Source: Trametes villosa (taxonomy: Eukaryota; Basidiomycota; Agaricomycetes; Polyporales; Polyporaceae). From it: 21,055 bases of DNA. Within the stretch, counting starts at the first letter, position 1. Each line of letters starts with the position of its first letter. Positions 1 through 9,628 of the stretch are shown here, piece after piece. The stretch covers positions 1 through 21,055 of the forward strand of contig PUDQ02000127.1 in NCBI GenBank assembly GCA_002964805.2, in the 5' to 3' direction. The translations under genes and the position numbers were made by a program. The notes beneath the pieces are model-generated. The model had not been told where the DNA came from. It searched no databases and saw only the letters and a program-made list of their open reading frames with translations.

Positions 1-1781
1 TTCCAGTCATTTGCGAGGCGGGTCGGGGCCCGCTTGTTACGAGATGGGCGGAGGGGAAGACCAATCCCGAGAGTACTCGGAGGACAACACCGAGCCCGCA
101 CGTTGGCGGACCAACCAGCGCGCGACACGGAAAGCTGAAGGAGACGGAGTCAGCGGGAAGAGGTGCGCACGGACGCACCGCGAGAGGAACAATAAGACTT
201 ACGCGGTGCAGAACGTTTCACGGCGTGGTCCCCGAGCGAACATTTGGACGCGGTCGCTTCGGCGGATATTGGGCGCTCGGTACGCGAGTACTCAGGAACG
301 AAGGTCCTCGTCTTGAGCGGGCGCAGGCACTGCCCCGATCGCTTGAAGTGTGCTATGCCGAAGGGTGGGTTGTCTCCGTGGAAGCGGAAACGAGAGGGCG
401 TGCGGGGAGGCGGGTTGCTGCTTGTGGGGACTCGGAGAGGTGCAGTGCAAGTGCTGAGGTTCCCGACTTGCCCTGCAAAGTTAGTGTAACGCCCATGTGT
501 ATGATACCATATCCCATCGAGCTGGAGCTGCATACCGGTGAGGCGGCGCGAAGCGCATGAGCGGAATAGGCGAACACGGCGATGATGCTCTTGCCGTGCA
601 GCTCGTCTCAGCACCCGGACCGTCGGGCAGGGCAGCGCAAAGCGTGCTGGGGGTGGAAACAACGCTTCGGGTGGCAGTCAGACCCGCGAGTCGTTCACAA
701 GCACAGAAGGCCGGCGGCAGGTCCAGAGCGCCGCCGTGGATCGAACGCGTGAGGGCTGGGCATGTGGCACGGCATGTAGTACTGTCTAAATACACAGCTG
801 CGGACCCTCCTCGCCCGGTATACAACCTTGCAGCACGTTATCAGCACCTGCACGCAATTTTGGGATGATACTAAGAGCAAACACAAACCCCGTAGTGAAA
901 TCCGCATTGTGGCTCTCGGCATCCACCCTCCCAGGCCCCATGCGGTTTCTATTCTGGGCACGAGATCGTCTACGAATGTTCGAGTTGTGCACGACCTTAC
1001 GTGTTTGGGTGCGCGTGCTTCGCGGGGTGGCGTAGTATTCCGCGAGCTGCCTATCTTCTCCGAGCGGGACCCTTGCGAGCAGATCTCGATATTCCGCCAC
1101 CAAGCCGGCAATGCGCGCGTGGTCCTGAGCACCACTCTGTCGGTTTACAGAGATCCACTCACGCTGGATCTGATCGTTCTGGGGCAGGCGGAGGTGGCGG
1201 ACAGGCGCGAGCCTGAGCGTCGAGCGGCGAGCTTAGCGTACAGAGCCAGGTCGGTAGCCAAGATCTAGCTTCGCGCGATCTCCAGGGTGCGCGCTGTTCG
1301 TGCCTAGCCAGATAAACCGAGTCGCAGGCATAGAGAAAACAAGCCAAAAGCAGCCAAACCGAGCTGAGCACCGTTTGACGATGGAGGTAGTGGTGAACGC
1401 GTGCAGCTCGCAGCTCGAGGTGCGGCGGCGGCTTCGAACGTTGTTACCGCAATAGGCAGGCGCCTGTGCTCATTCACACACGCCGTCTCCGCGCGCACTC
1501 ACGCCTTGAGCCTCAACCACGACGTCGATGGCTGCGGAAATTTGGGAGAACGTCTGCGAGGAGGCCAAGGCGGCGTTGAGTAGAATTTGGCGAGATCGGG
1601 GCGCGAGCGCGTGGGCGTATCTCGACCGGCGCAGGGTCAGGCGCGAGCGCCCGCCCGCCGGGTGAATAGCCGTGAACCTTCGTCTTGCGTCCCTCCGTCG
1701 CGGGCCTTCGTTCCGCGGCCATAAAATAATATTCACCTCTACATAAATGCCAGAGTACCCTAAGATGTGCCAAACAAAGGG
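1..1781. other. GC-rich stretch without a supportable gene
   Basis: I see no protein family, RNA gene or mobile-element signature here. Several short open frames overlap on both strands, as expected in GC-rich DNA with few stops. The most protein-like is a minus-strand frame at roughly 786-1250. It reads through a glutamine/arginine-rich stretch containing AGLVAEYRDLLARVPLGED, but has no recognisable domain and no clear start or introns. It may be the remnant of a fungal gene or transposon ORF. Confidence 0.5.
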
Positions 1782-1861
1782 CAGAAGTGGAGGAGATTGG
1801 GAATAAAGGTGTGAGGAGCAGGCTGCTGCTCACACCAGTATTCCTACTCCCTCCACTTCTG
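1782..1861. repeat. 80-bp near-perfect inverted repeat (long hairpin)
   Basis: The left arm at 1782-1821 and the right arm at 1823-1861 are reverse complements at about 33 of 39 positions, with essentially no loop. The outer 11 bases (CAGAAGTGGAG and its complement) pair perfectly. The inner GGTGTGAG-N-AGCAG stem pairs with one mismatch. No ORF explains it. It could be a MITE-like relic or the precursor of a small RNA; the sequence alone does not decide. Confidence 0.8.
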
Positions 1862-3354
1862 AGTGGACGGGTGTGTGATCGAGAGAGCGCGGTCCAGAGC
1901 GCGAAGGCTGGGCGTGGAGCCGGTGTGATCAGAGAAATTACGCAGCTGTAAAAAGGGTCAGTTTCATGGGTGTCCCATTGTCGGAAGTGAGTCAGAGCCC
2001 GTACTAAGATGCAATAAGCCCATCCTGAAGTTCATTGGCTCTTGGCGAACACACGGGCCAGGCAATGATATTTGAAAGAGCTAATTATTCTACTGATACA
2101 TTACAGGGGTTCCCACACGGGCGAGGCGGCGAGGACAGGCGGATTGGAGCGGCAGGCGTCCCCATCGCGCTCGCCTAAGTCTCGCGTGCGGGACGGCGTG
2201 GCGCCGCACAGACTCACCCTGCCGTCTGGGCCGGATGCAGTCAGGGCCGCCCGCATCCTCCGCCGGTCTGCACGCAATCAGCTCCGGACGCCCTGCGTGC
2301 TCCGCCCGGTCATCCATGCACATCCGCGGCATAGGGAGCATCGAGGGCCGGACACTACCACCCTTGCGGCGCTGAGAAGCGGACGGTACCGTGTACATGG
2401 ATTTCCTGGCCACGCCGAGGCCCCCGGCTAACCCCATCAGCGTTAGAGACAGGCCTCCGGCGCACCTGCGGAGCATGCGCAGGCGAACGGAGGCCGCAGC
2501 TACGCGACGGAAGAAGCAGCCGCGACAAGGCCGCAAGAGGCAGGAACAGCCTCTCGCATCCTCGCAGATGCGGGCGGCCGGTCCTACACTATCTTGCGAC
2601 CTCGTCGCTTGCCCTTCCATCTCCCCCGCATGCTCGCTCCTCCCGCTCCTCCCGCTCCCCCGCTCCTCGAGGACCGCCCGCGCACGGTATCACCGGCGGC
2701 GCGAACATCCGCCCCACGTCCTGAATGCGCTCGCATGTCAGTACGGCTGCACCGACGTCGCGAGGACACCCCCACCTTTCCAAACGGGCTGCAGGTATGC
2801 TCCAGGTCCATGTCCTGCATCTTCGGGCTGCGCGCTGACCCGTCCGTTGCAGAATCGCGTATCCGGCACTCTAGCACACAAGGCGGCGTCGATGTGGCAC
2901 CACGCCATCGGACGGCAGTCGCGAGGAAGGTTGCGGGTGCAAGCGGGAGCGTGAGCGCGGCAGGGAGTGCGGGGAGCCGCTGCATTCGCACGCGCTGCTC
3001 CGGCATCCGTCCCGACGCACACCGCGTGGAAGCAGTTCGACGCCTTGCACGGTACGCCCATCTCTCACATACACCCTCCGCGGTGCGCTCATTCGTTCAT
3101 GATAGAAGCCGGGGACATGCGCCCGCCGCGCCGAAGCAAGTGTTAGTATTCGTCGCTCCGGAGACGAGGTTCGTACCGAAATCACTCGTTTGCAGCCTCG
3201 AGCGTCCGGCTGACCGCGTGGCTGGGCACCCAGGCTCTCATCGTGTTGGGGACGCCGCTGCAAGCTCAGTGTGCGCGCCGACTCAATTTCCGGAGCACGC
3301 GCGAACGAGCAGGGAGGAGCGGCGGACGTGGGCGGGAGGAAGCACGTCGCGGCG
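1862..3354. other. GC-rich stretch without a convincing gene
   Basis: Open frames up to 314 codons exist on the + strand (2594-3538) and 176 codons on the - strand (2090-2620). Their translations are Arg/Pro/Ser/Ala-rich, overlap each other and show no domain. The only gene-like signals are intron-like GT-AG blocks on the + strand at 2795-2852, weaker ones at 3140-3195 and perhaps 2391-2452. These fall at roughly the spacing of the intron-like blocks in the array that follows. Confidence 0.5.
2795..2852 (+). other. intron-like GT-AG block
   Basis: The donor is CAG/GTATGC, a branch-like GCTGAC lies at 2834-2839 and the acceptor is GTTGCAG, giving 58 nt. Length and signals match fungal introns. 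No reading frame that I can identify uses it. It lies 345-770 bp upstream of similar blocks in the array beginning near 3355. Confidence 0.45.
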
Positions 3355-3560
3355 CGAGCCCGAAGTCTCGCGCTCGAGCTTCGTCGGTTTAGGCGCCCAC
3401 GCCCATCGCCCGCCACAATGTCCCTCGCGCGCGGCTTCGACTCTTCCTCCAGTTCCGCCGGCCGCGACTTCGCTCTCCCGCCTCACGCCGCTCATTCTCA
3501 AGCCTCAAGTCTGCTCGAGAGTGGCTTACCGTCGATGAAAGACTCCGGGGCGGCATATTA

Positions 3561-3624
3561 GTACGTACTGAGTTGAGACTCCTGACCGATTCCGACGGGT
3601 GGCTGACTTGCTGATTGGTTGCAG
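3561..3624 (+). other. intron-like GT-AG block, array block A
   Basis: The block is 64 nt: donor GTACGT, branch-like GCTGAC at 3602-3607, acceptor GGTTGCAG. It lies 137 bp before the AATAAGCGCC box at 3761. Confidence 0.45.
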
Positions 3625-4075
3625 ATCGCGGGCTAGTGTCAATGCGACCTACCGTTTTAAGCAAGCGTAATGTCGCGCGGTGCAAGAGGGAGGAGACGGC
3701 GGCTGGACGAACTTCGCGGCGGCGCGAAGTTGGAGACTTTGCAGTTTTGAGCGGTGTCGGAATAAGCGCCGGCGACTGCCCCGGAGCGCGAACCTGCCGC
3801 CGACTCGCTCCCCCCATTCCCGCCTCCACTTGAGTACTGGCGAGAGCCGATCATCCCCTCCTCGCCTCATTCCTCCACCTTTCGGGGCTTCAAGAGCCGG
3901 AACTTAGCTGTACGGCCGCTCGCCGGGGCCTGGCTCCTTCGAGCACTTGCACCCGGCCGCTCGGAGCCCGCGGAATCGAGAAGTGCGGCAGGGACGCACC
4001 TCAAGAGCGTCCTCGTGCGGGTTTTTCGGCGTACAAGTGCCATTCACGGCGGGAAACAGGCGGAAGGAGGAGCAG

Positions 4076-4138
4076 GTACGTACCTTTTCGGAGTACTCAT
4101 GTCCAAGTTCCCACTGACCTTTCTCTTTGCATACGCAG
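4076..4138 (+). other. intron-like GT-AG block, array block B
   Basis: The block is 63 nt: CAG/GTACGT donor, CACTGAC branch-like site near 4112-4118, pyrimidine-rich TTTCTCTTTGC, acceptor ACGCAG. It is the best intron look-alike of the array and lies 103 bp before the AATAGGCGCC box at 4241. Confidence 0.55.
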
Positions 4139-4486
4139 GAGGGCGGGGACTCGATCGGGCATCGCGCACGAGTAGACGAGGACGAGGGCGAGCGACAAGT
4201 CGAAGCCGGCGCGGGACTTTGCAGTTTCGAGTCGCGTCATAATAGGCGCCCGTGGTGGCTGAATCCGCGAACTCGTTTCTCACTCGGCCAACGCCCTCCT
4301 GCGCGCGGCGCGCGGCGGGAGAGTGCTCCTACGCCCTCCCTCGTCGCCCGCATCCACTTCCCGGACTTTGCGAGCGGGCTCGACCTCGCCGACGCCGGCG
4401 CGAGACGGCGTTCGCGCGGACGCTCTCTGAGCGCGTGGCGAGCGTTCGAGCGCGTCGCGCGGCGGGATCAAGCAGCCGCAGACGAG

Positions 4487-4546
4487 GTGCGTACGCAGTC
4501 GGCCTACCCCGTCTGCAGATACTCACCGACTTTCTCCGCCACGCAG
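4487..4546 (+). other. intron-like GT-AG block, array block C
   Basis: The block is 60 nt: GAG/GTGCGT donor, a CTCACCGAC region near 4523-4530 that could hold the branch site, acceptor CACGCAG. Its length is a multiple of three, so the surrounding + frame stays open whether or not it is removed. Confidence 0.45.
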
Positions 4547-4935
4547 GTTGCGCAAGGGGCGAGAGGCCGGCGCGGACAGCCGAGGGGGCACGCGGGTGGG
4601 AGAAGACAAGTCGCGGGTGGGACGTCGACGGCGGCGCGAGCCTTCGCAGCTTCGCGTCGCGTCGAAAATAGGCGCCCACTGACGGGCGAGTGCGCGAAGT
4701 CGGCGAGTGACTTTGCGCTCGCCTTCCGCCCGCTGTCTCGCGACTGCGACGCCGCCGGCCACTCATAACCCCATCCGCGCGTTTCCCGGCCGTCTCAGCC
4801 GGTACAAGACTCTCTGCGACGCCGGGGCGAAGTCCGCGCTCTTATCTCGCCGGAGCGTGGCACGGAAGGACGTGTGCACCCGCGGCGCCGAGCCGTGTCC
4901 GGCGCGCCTCTAGACGTCTAACCGAGCACCTGCGG

Positions 4936-4992
4936 GTAAGTGCCCACCTCGCCTTGCACCCGGCCTCCCTGCTGACCCGCTCGAGCTCGCAG
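4936..4992 (+). other. intron-like GT-AG block, array block D
   Basis: The block is 57 nt: donor GTAAGT, GCTGAC branch-like site at 4971-4976, acceptor CTCGCAG. It precedes the last, weakest box (AATAAGCGCC at 5117-5126) by 125 bp. Confidence 0.5.
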
Positions 4993-5165
4993 ATGGCGGA
5001 TTTGCGGAGGCGCGAACGGCTGACGCGGGATAGGGGAGACGGGAGGGGACGGGCGACAGCGGCAGAGCACGAACAGAGCCACAGCGGAGACTCTGCCCGT
5101 TCGCGCAGATCGTCAGAATAAGCGCCCGTTGCGCGAACGCGGACTTCGGCCGCTCGCAGCTCGGA

Positions 5166-5572
5166 GTACTCGTCGTAGTTTCCCTGAGCGTGCCCCAGTA
5201 GTACTGTGTACGGTCCACTTGAAATCTAGTGTTTCCGAGCCGTACAAACCGAGTGCCCGCCCCTCCTCCTGAGTCCCTCCTCCCCCCACTCCCGCCAGCG
5301 TTAAACTACCTCACAAATTCGACGTCCAGCGTTAAACTAGACACTGTTTTCGACGCAGAGGTCAGAATTGCATCAGGGAGATCTGTGCATTCCCCGAGAG
5401 GTTCACGGGGACGGCACCGACTCCTCCTCCCGCCGGCTCGCCAACGCCCGCCCCCCACACAGCCACCCCCGCGTCGCCGCCCCGCGCACCGCCACCCGCG
5501 AACACACACGCAGCTCGAGCGCACGAAATATATTCGCTGTCTACCACACGCCTGACTGCCGCGCCGCCCGCG
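5166..5572. other. non-homologous DNA at the purine-gene breakpoint
   Basis: No gene is recognised. The minus frame of the adjoining gene stays open to 5306, but its translation becomes Arg/Gly-rich low complexity with no similarity to the enzyme. A 13-bp direct repeat, CCAGCGTTAAACT, lies at 5295-5307 and 5326-5338. Confidence 0.5.
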
Positions 5573-6703
5573 AATGAGGAGGTTCGAGACCGTAAAGCCC
5601 GCCAGACCGGCTTTGGGCTTCGAGCCGCGCCCGACGGCCCCTTCGTCGCGGATCTCGCCGCCGGAGCCCGTCGCGGCACCGGGGTACGGCGAGACGGCGG
5701 TAGGATGATTGTGTGTCTCGACCTTGATGAGCACAGGCATATCCTCGACCTCGCTGTGGTAGAGGTGCTTGATTCCCGGGTTGGCATCGCTGCTGGCGGT
5801 GTACGACACGCCGAACCGGGGAGCGCGATGGCCTTCGAACACGGCGGCGTTGTCAGAGTACGCAGAGATGGTTCCGGTGCCATTCAGCTTCTCGGTGTTG
5901 CGGATCATCTGGAAAAGAGACGTGTCCTGGGCCTCCCCGTCGATCGTCCATGACGCGTTGAAGATCTTGTGGCGGCAATGCTCCGAGTTGACCTGCGCGA
6001 ACATGAAGAGCTCGGCGTCGGTGGGATTGCGGCTCATAGGCGCAGCTCCGGTCACATAGGCGGCAATGAGGTATTCAATCTCGTCGGAGGAAAGGGCGAG
6101 ACCCAGCTCCTTGTTCGCAGCGATGAGCTTCTGGCGGGCAGCCTCGCCATCGGTGTCGGAGACGAGATCGATCGTCCGGAGGGGGCTGGCTGCCTTGTGT
6201 GCGAAGATGGCCTCGGACTCGGGGATCGAAAACTGGACGACTTGAGTCATACGGTCGTGGATGAGGGGTGCGATACGATCCAGGACCTCTGGGGTGATGC
6301 TCGATCCGTCACTGGTGGTGAAAGCATACGCGAAACCGCGCTCAAGACGTTCCACCTGGTCTCCGATCTTGCATATTCTAGCAATGTCCGTCGCCTTGCT
6401 AGACCAAGGGGAGACTGAGCCCGGGCGGGGGAGCACGAAGACGACGTTCTGGCGCGACTGCAAGGCGGATGTCGTGCTTGGGAGCTCAATGTGATCACCG
6501 TACTCGAGGAGGCGTTCGAGGATACGGCGGTAGGGCGAGTCATGCTTGGAAAGCTCTGCCTCTGTGGATGGTGTTCGGCAAGCGACGAGGTGGATGTAGA
6601 CTGCATCTACGGATAAGATGTGCGGGCACGTCTTCTGGATGTTCCCGAGAATGACGTCCCGCTTGGACTCAGAGACAGAAGAGCCTCCTGGAATGACAAG
6701 CAT
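5573..6703 (-). pseudogene. ADE6: truncated phosphoribosylformylglycinamidine (FGAM) synthase, N-terminal ~377 codons
   Basis: The intact enzyme converts FGAR, glutamine and ATP to FGAM in step 4 of purine synthesis, in the cytosol, and is a single chain of about 1300-1350 residues in fungi. The fragment starts MLVIPGG at 6703; an in-frame ATG at 6724 is an alternative. It shows the N-terminal domain ending in SVSPWSSKATDIARIC and VERLERG, the linker with PTDAELFMFAQVNSEHCRHK and NASWTIDG, and the start of the synthetase domain with KVETHNHPTAVSP, PGAATGSGGEIRDEG and GRGSKPKAGLAGFTVSNLLI. No frameshift or stop is visible. Family similarity ends abruptly after SNLLI at 5573, where relatives continue with a PG..QPWE segment. 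The remaining ~950 residues, including the glutaminase domain with its catalytic Cys, are absent from the window. Loss of a functional enzyme is inferred; another full copy would be needed for purine synthesis. Confidence 0.85.
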
Positions 6704-7453
6704 TGTGATCTGCGTTGGGCTCATGTTAATGTACAGCGTCCCCTCGAGGAGCAGACTTCTCACCCGAGATCCGCTGCAGATGGCTCTATCTCGACCTCCA
6801 AGCCGGTGGGAGCCTGAGTTGCGCACCTAGCATGCCCAATGAGCGTGCATATTCGCTGCATTTCGGATGCTACTCACGACGCGCAGCGGTCAACAGAGTT
6901 AAGCGTGCAGTGGTCGACATCGAGAAAGAGATGGTCAGGAAATTTCTTGCAAAGAGACCGGGGAAATCTTATCTAATCTGTGGTAAGTCCGTACAGATCG
7001 GACTGCTCTGATTAAAGGGGAGATGCCCGATGGATCTCAAGGGAGCCAATCAAAGTGGACGCGGGGTCATACGGGCCTGGGCGTCCGACGGGACTCAGGC
7101 AGTCCTCGTTCTCCTCCACCTTTTGAAGCCGTCTATCCATAATGTTGCTTCTTGCTATTATGAGGGCTTTGAAGGCGAAATTGAAGACTGCGCCGCGGTG
7201 AGCAACAGCGTGGATGCTCAAGCACTGCGGCCGCCGCGCAGCTTAATGATCGCTCGGGGGCGAGGGCGATCTCGTCATTGCCGTTAATGCAATGGAGCAC
7301 ATGGCTCACTCGCGCGTAGCCGTCCTTGACGGTGATAGCTGCGCTCGGCGTGCGACTGCGTACAAACTCCTCTTCCGGTCCCACTCGGATATATAAAGAG
7401 TTCCGACCAGTTCACAAGACCGCTCGTTCTCACACCCACACTCTCACTGCGCC
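6704..7453. promoter_or_regulatory. divergent promoter region between the purine-gene fragment and the hydrolase gene
   Basis: This ~750-bp spacer lies between the two divergent starts. It contains a CCAAT pentamer on the + strand at 7046-7050 and one near 6836-6840, plus the hydrolase TATA box at 7390. Short open frames overlap here but none is convincing. Confidence 0.5.
7390..7397 (+). promoter_or_regulatory. TATA box of the hydrolase gene
   Basis: TATATAAA lies 64 nt upstream of the ATG at 7454, leaving a short 5' leader of about 30 nt. The start codon sits in GCGCCATGGAC, a strong eukaryotic initiation context. Confidence 0.7.
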
Positions 7454-9628
7454 ATGGACGCGAACGGCGGCAAGTCCGGGAGGCAATATGTGCCCTACGA
7501 ACCCCTCGTGACAAATCCCCAGCTCGCAAAACCCGCTTCCCTCTCGGGGCGAAGGCTCAGGGTTGTACTGGTCTTGCTCATTGCGGCGCTGGGCACCAGC
7601 CTGAACCTCTGCTGGCCCGCTGCGCAACCACACCGCTCTCCGGCACATGCAGTTGAGCCCGAGTTTGATTGGAATGCGGTAAGTCGCCATCTGAATCACA
7701 AGTCACGAGGCTGCGACGGACTCCTGTGAGTCTCCAGAGCTTTACCTATATGCGAGCTTCAGGGGTATGCATATAGCTGCCTCGGTGCTGGCAGATAGGC
7801 TCAGGGCCAGCGGTGAGCCCGAATTCCAGATGCTTGGCCAGTTGTGGATGTCTATGGCTCGCCGCGTAACTCGTAACACCTAAAACTGCATGGATGGTTC
7901 AAGGGGGTCCTTTGCTCATCGCACGAAGTTCCTCGTGATGTCTCGCAATGACCCGTTTTGAAAATACGAGGTTACTGACTTAAATATGTTTTCTCCCCTT
8001 CACCAGCTGGAGCCCTCTAAGACTATTCAGTGGACAACATGCTATTCCGACCAGAAGTGCGCTCGGCTGCTCCTTCCTCTAGACTACGGTACCCCCGACG
8101 GACCCACCACCGCCATCGCGCTGCGTCTGCTTCCTGCGACAGACAAAGAGAACTACAGAGGCCCCATCCTGATCAACCCCGGCGGACCCGGAGGCTCCGG
8201 CACATCTCTGCTCGAGCGCGCGGGTAAGAACATCTCGCGCATCGTCGGACCCTCCTTCGACATCCTCGGCTTCGACCCGCGCGGGATCGGCGCGAGCATG
8301 CCCTCGGCAGACTGCTTCGACACGGACTCGCAGAGGCAACTCTGGCACCTGCAAGATGATCGCCGTCTGCTCAACGTGACTGACGACTCCGTGGAGATCG
8401 CGCGCGCGAGACACAAGCTGGTTGCTGAACGATGCGAGGAGAAAATCGGGGGCAAGTGGGGCATCGCGCGGTTCATGAGCACGCCTGACGTCGCTCGGGA
8501 CATGCTCGAGATTTCGAAGCAGCTCGGTCAAGAAAAGCTGCAGTACTGGGGCTTTGTAAGTGTGCCACTTTGATTCGTCAACACACCCACTGACGTCGGG
8601 GACAGAGCTACGGGACTATCCTGGGCCAGTACTTCTCGGCGATCTACCCCGACAAGGTCGGTCGCGTCATCATCGACGGCGTCTACGACGCGCACAACTA
8701 CCGCGCCGCGCTCTGGAACTCGAACCTGCTCGACACCGACGCCGTCATCGACTCCTTCTTCCACTTCTGCCACCAAGCCGGCCCCTTGAAGTGTCCGTTA
8801 TACGAGTCCACCCCCGAGAAGATCCGCGCGCGCTACTTCGCCGTGCTGCACGCCGTCGAGGCCGAGCCGATCATCATCCCGAACGCAGAGCCGCCCGCCT
8901 TCGTGACGCGCAAGGTGCTCCAGGGCCGGCTGTTCGAGGCCTCGTACAAGCCGCTCAGCGCATTCACCACCATCGCGGACACGATCCACGCGATCGAGAG
9001 CCGCAACCAGACCGCGCTCACCGCGCTCGCGCCCAAGATCGTACCTCCCACCGAGTGCCAGTGCTCGTCCCCCGACCCGTGGCGCGCCGCAAACGAGGCG
9101 TTCACGCCCATCGCGTGCGGCGACGGTGACGCGCGCACCTTCGACCGCGCCGTCTACACCAAGTACTACGAGAGCCTCGCGGCGGACTCCGCGCTCGCCG
9201 CACCGCTCTGGGGCCAGCACTACCTCAAGTGCGCGACGTGGAACGTCCGTCCGAAATGGCGCTGGACGGGCCCGCTCGCCGCGCAGAACACGTCGCACCC
9301 GCTGCTCATCGTGCAGCCGCGCTACGACCCGGTGTGTCCCCTGCGCGACGCGCGCGCGGTGCAGAAGCGGTATGGTGGCGCGGGGCTGCTCGTGCAGAAT
9401 TCGTACGGCCACTGCTCGCTCGCGGCGCCGTCGCTGTGCACGGCGAAGCATGTGCGGGCGTACATGGAGAACGGGACGCTCCCGGAGGCGGGCACCGAGT
9501 GCGAAGCGGATGAGCTGCCGTTCGTGGGGTCTGTGAACGATATACGTACGTTATCAGTGGAGGACACGGAGTTGCTGGAAGCCATGAAGGGCTTATCGGC
9601 GGTGGTACCCATGTTCGGCGCATTGTGA
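7454..9628 (+). CDS. membrane-anchored TAP-like alpha/beta-hydrolase (serine hydrolase/peptidase), 3 exons
   Basis: Exons 7454-7678, 8007-8555 and 8606-9628 join in phase 0 to give 598 residues. The introns are 328 nt (GTAAGT...TACTGAC...CACCAG) and 50 nt (GTAAGT...CACTGAC...GACAG). Residues 37-54 form one hydrophobic segment after a basic RR stretch, suggesting a signal anchor with an exported catalytic domain. The fold is marked by the oxyanion-type loop NPGGPGGSG (132-140), FDPRGIG, the nucleophile elbow GFSYG with Ser259, an acid at Asp499 in QPRYDPVCP, and His527 in SYGHCS. This layout fits the fungal/actinobacterial hydrolases with a TAP-like C-terminal domain, some of which are tripeptidyl aminopeptidases; the substrate cannot be read from sequence. 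Cysteines in the catalytic domain and several N-x-S/T sites fit secretion. Intron 2 falls exactly between the Phe and the catalytic Ser. Intron 1 is unusually long for this genome and might hide a small exon. Confidence 0.88.

Larger units (their letters stand above)
3355..5165 (+). repeat. diverged tandem array of ~370-515 bp units with a shared box and intron-like blocks
   Basis: Five copies of a ~36-bp box end in AATA(A/G)GCGCC or a variant: about 3361-3397, 3735-3770, 4215-4250, 4640-4676 and 5088-5126. The GCGCC ends are spaced 373, 480, 426 and 450 bp apart. Copies 2 and 3 share GACTTTGCAGTTT and match at 29 of 36 positions; the copy at 4640 matches the one at 4215 at about 30 of 36. 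The first and last copies are weaker. Copies 2-5 are followed 10-20 bp later by a (G/C)CGCGAA element. Each of copies 2-5 is preceded by 103-137 bp and then by a GT-AG block of 57-64 nt. No single protein frame runs through the units, so this looks like a repeated non-coding or decayed exon-intron unit. Confidence 0.65.

Noticed and set aside
1528..1668. Possible 46-codon protein beginning MAAEIWENV
   Set aside because: It reads like coding sequence, but it is too short, isolated and without introns, promoter or known family to support.
2594..3538. 314-codon + strand open frame
   Set aside because: The translation is Arg/Pro/Ala/Ser-rich with no domain, overlaps equally open frames on both strands and crosses intron-like blocks. 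GC-rich DNA explains it.
4127..4768. 213-codon + strand open frame inside the repeat array
   Set aside because: It spans two array units and an intron-like block whose length is a multiple of three. No similar frame exists in the other units, so it is probably chance openness.
5306..5572. C-terminal extension of the FGAM synthase frame
   Set aside because: The frame stays open, but the Arg/Gly-rich translation has no family similarity and replaces conserved synthetase sequence. No good splice donor or downstream enzyme exons were found.
8798..9451. 217-codon minus-strand open frame
   Set aside because: It is an antisense shadow of exon 3 of the hydrolase gene, rich in Arg from strong third-position GC bias.
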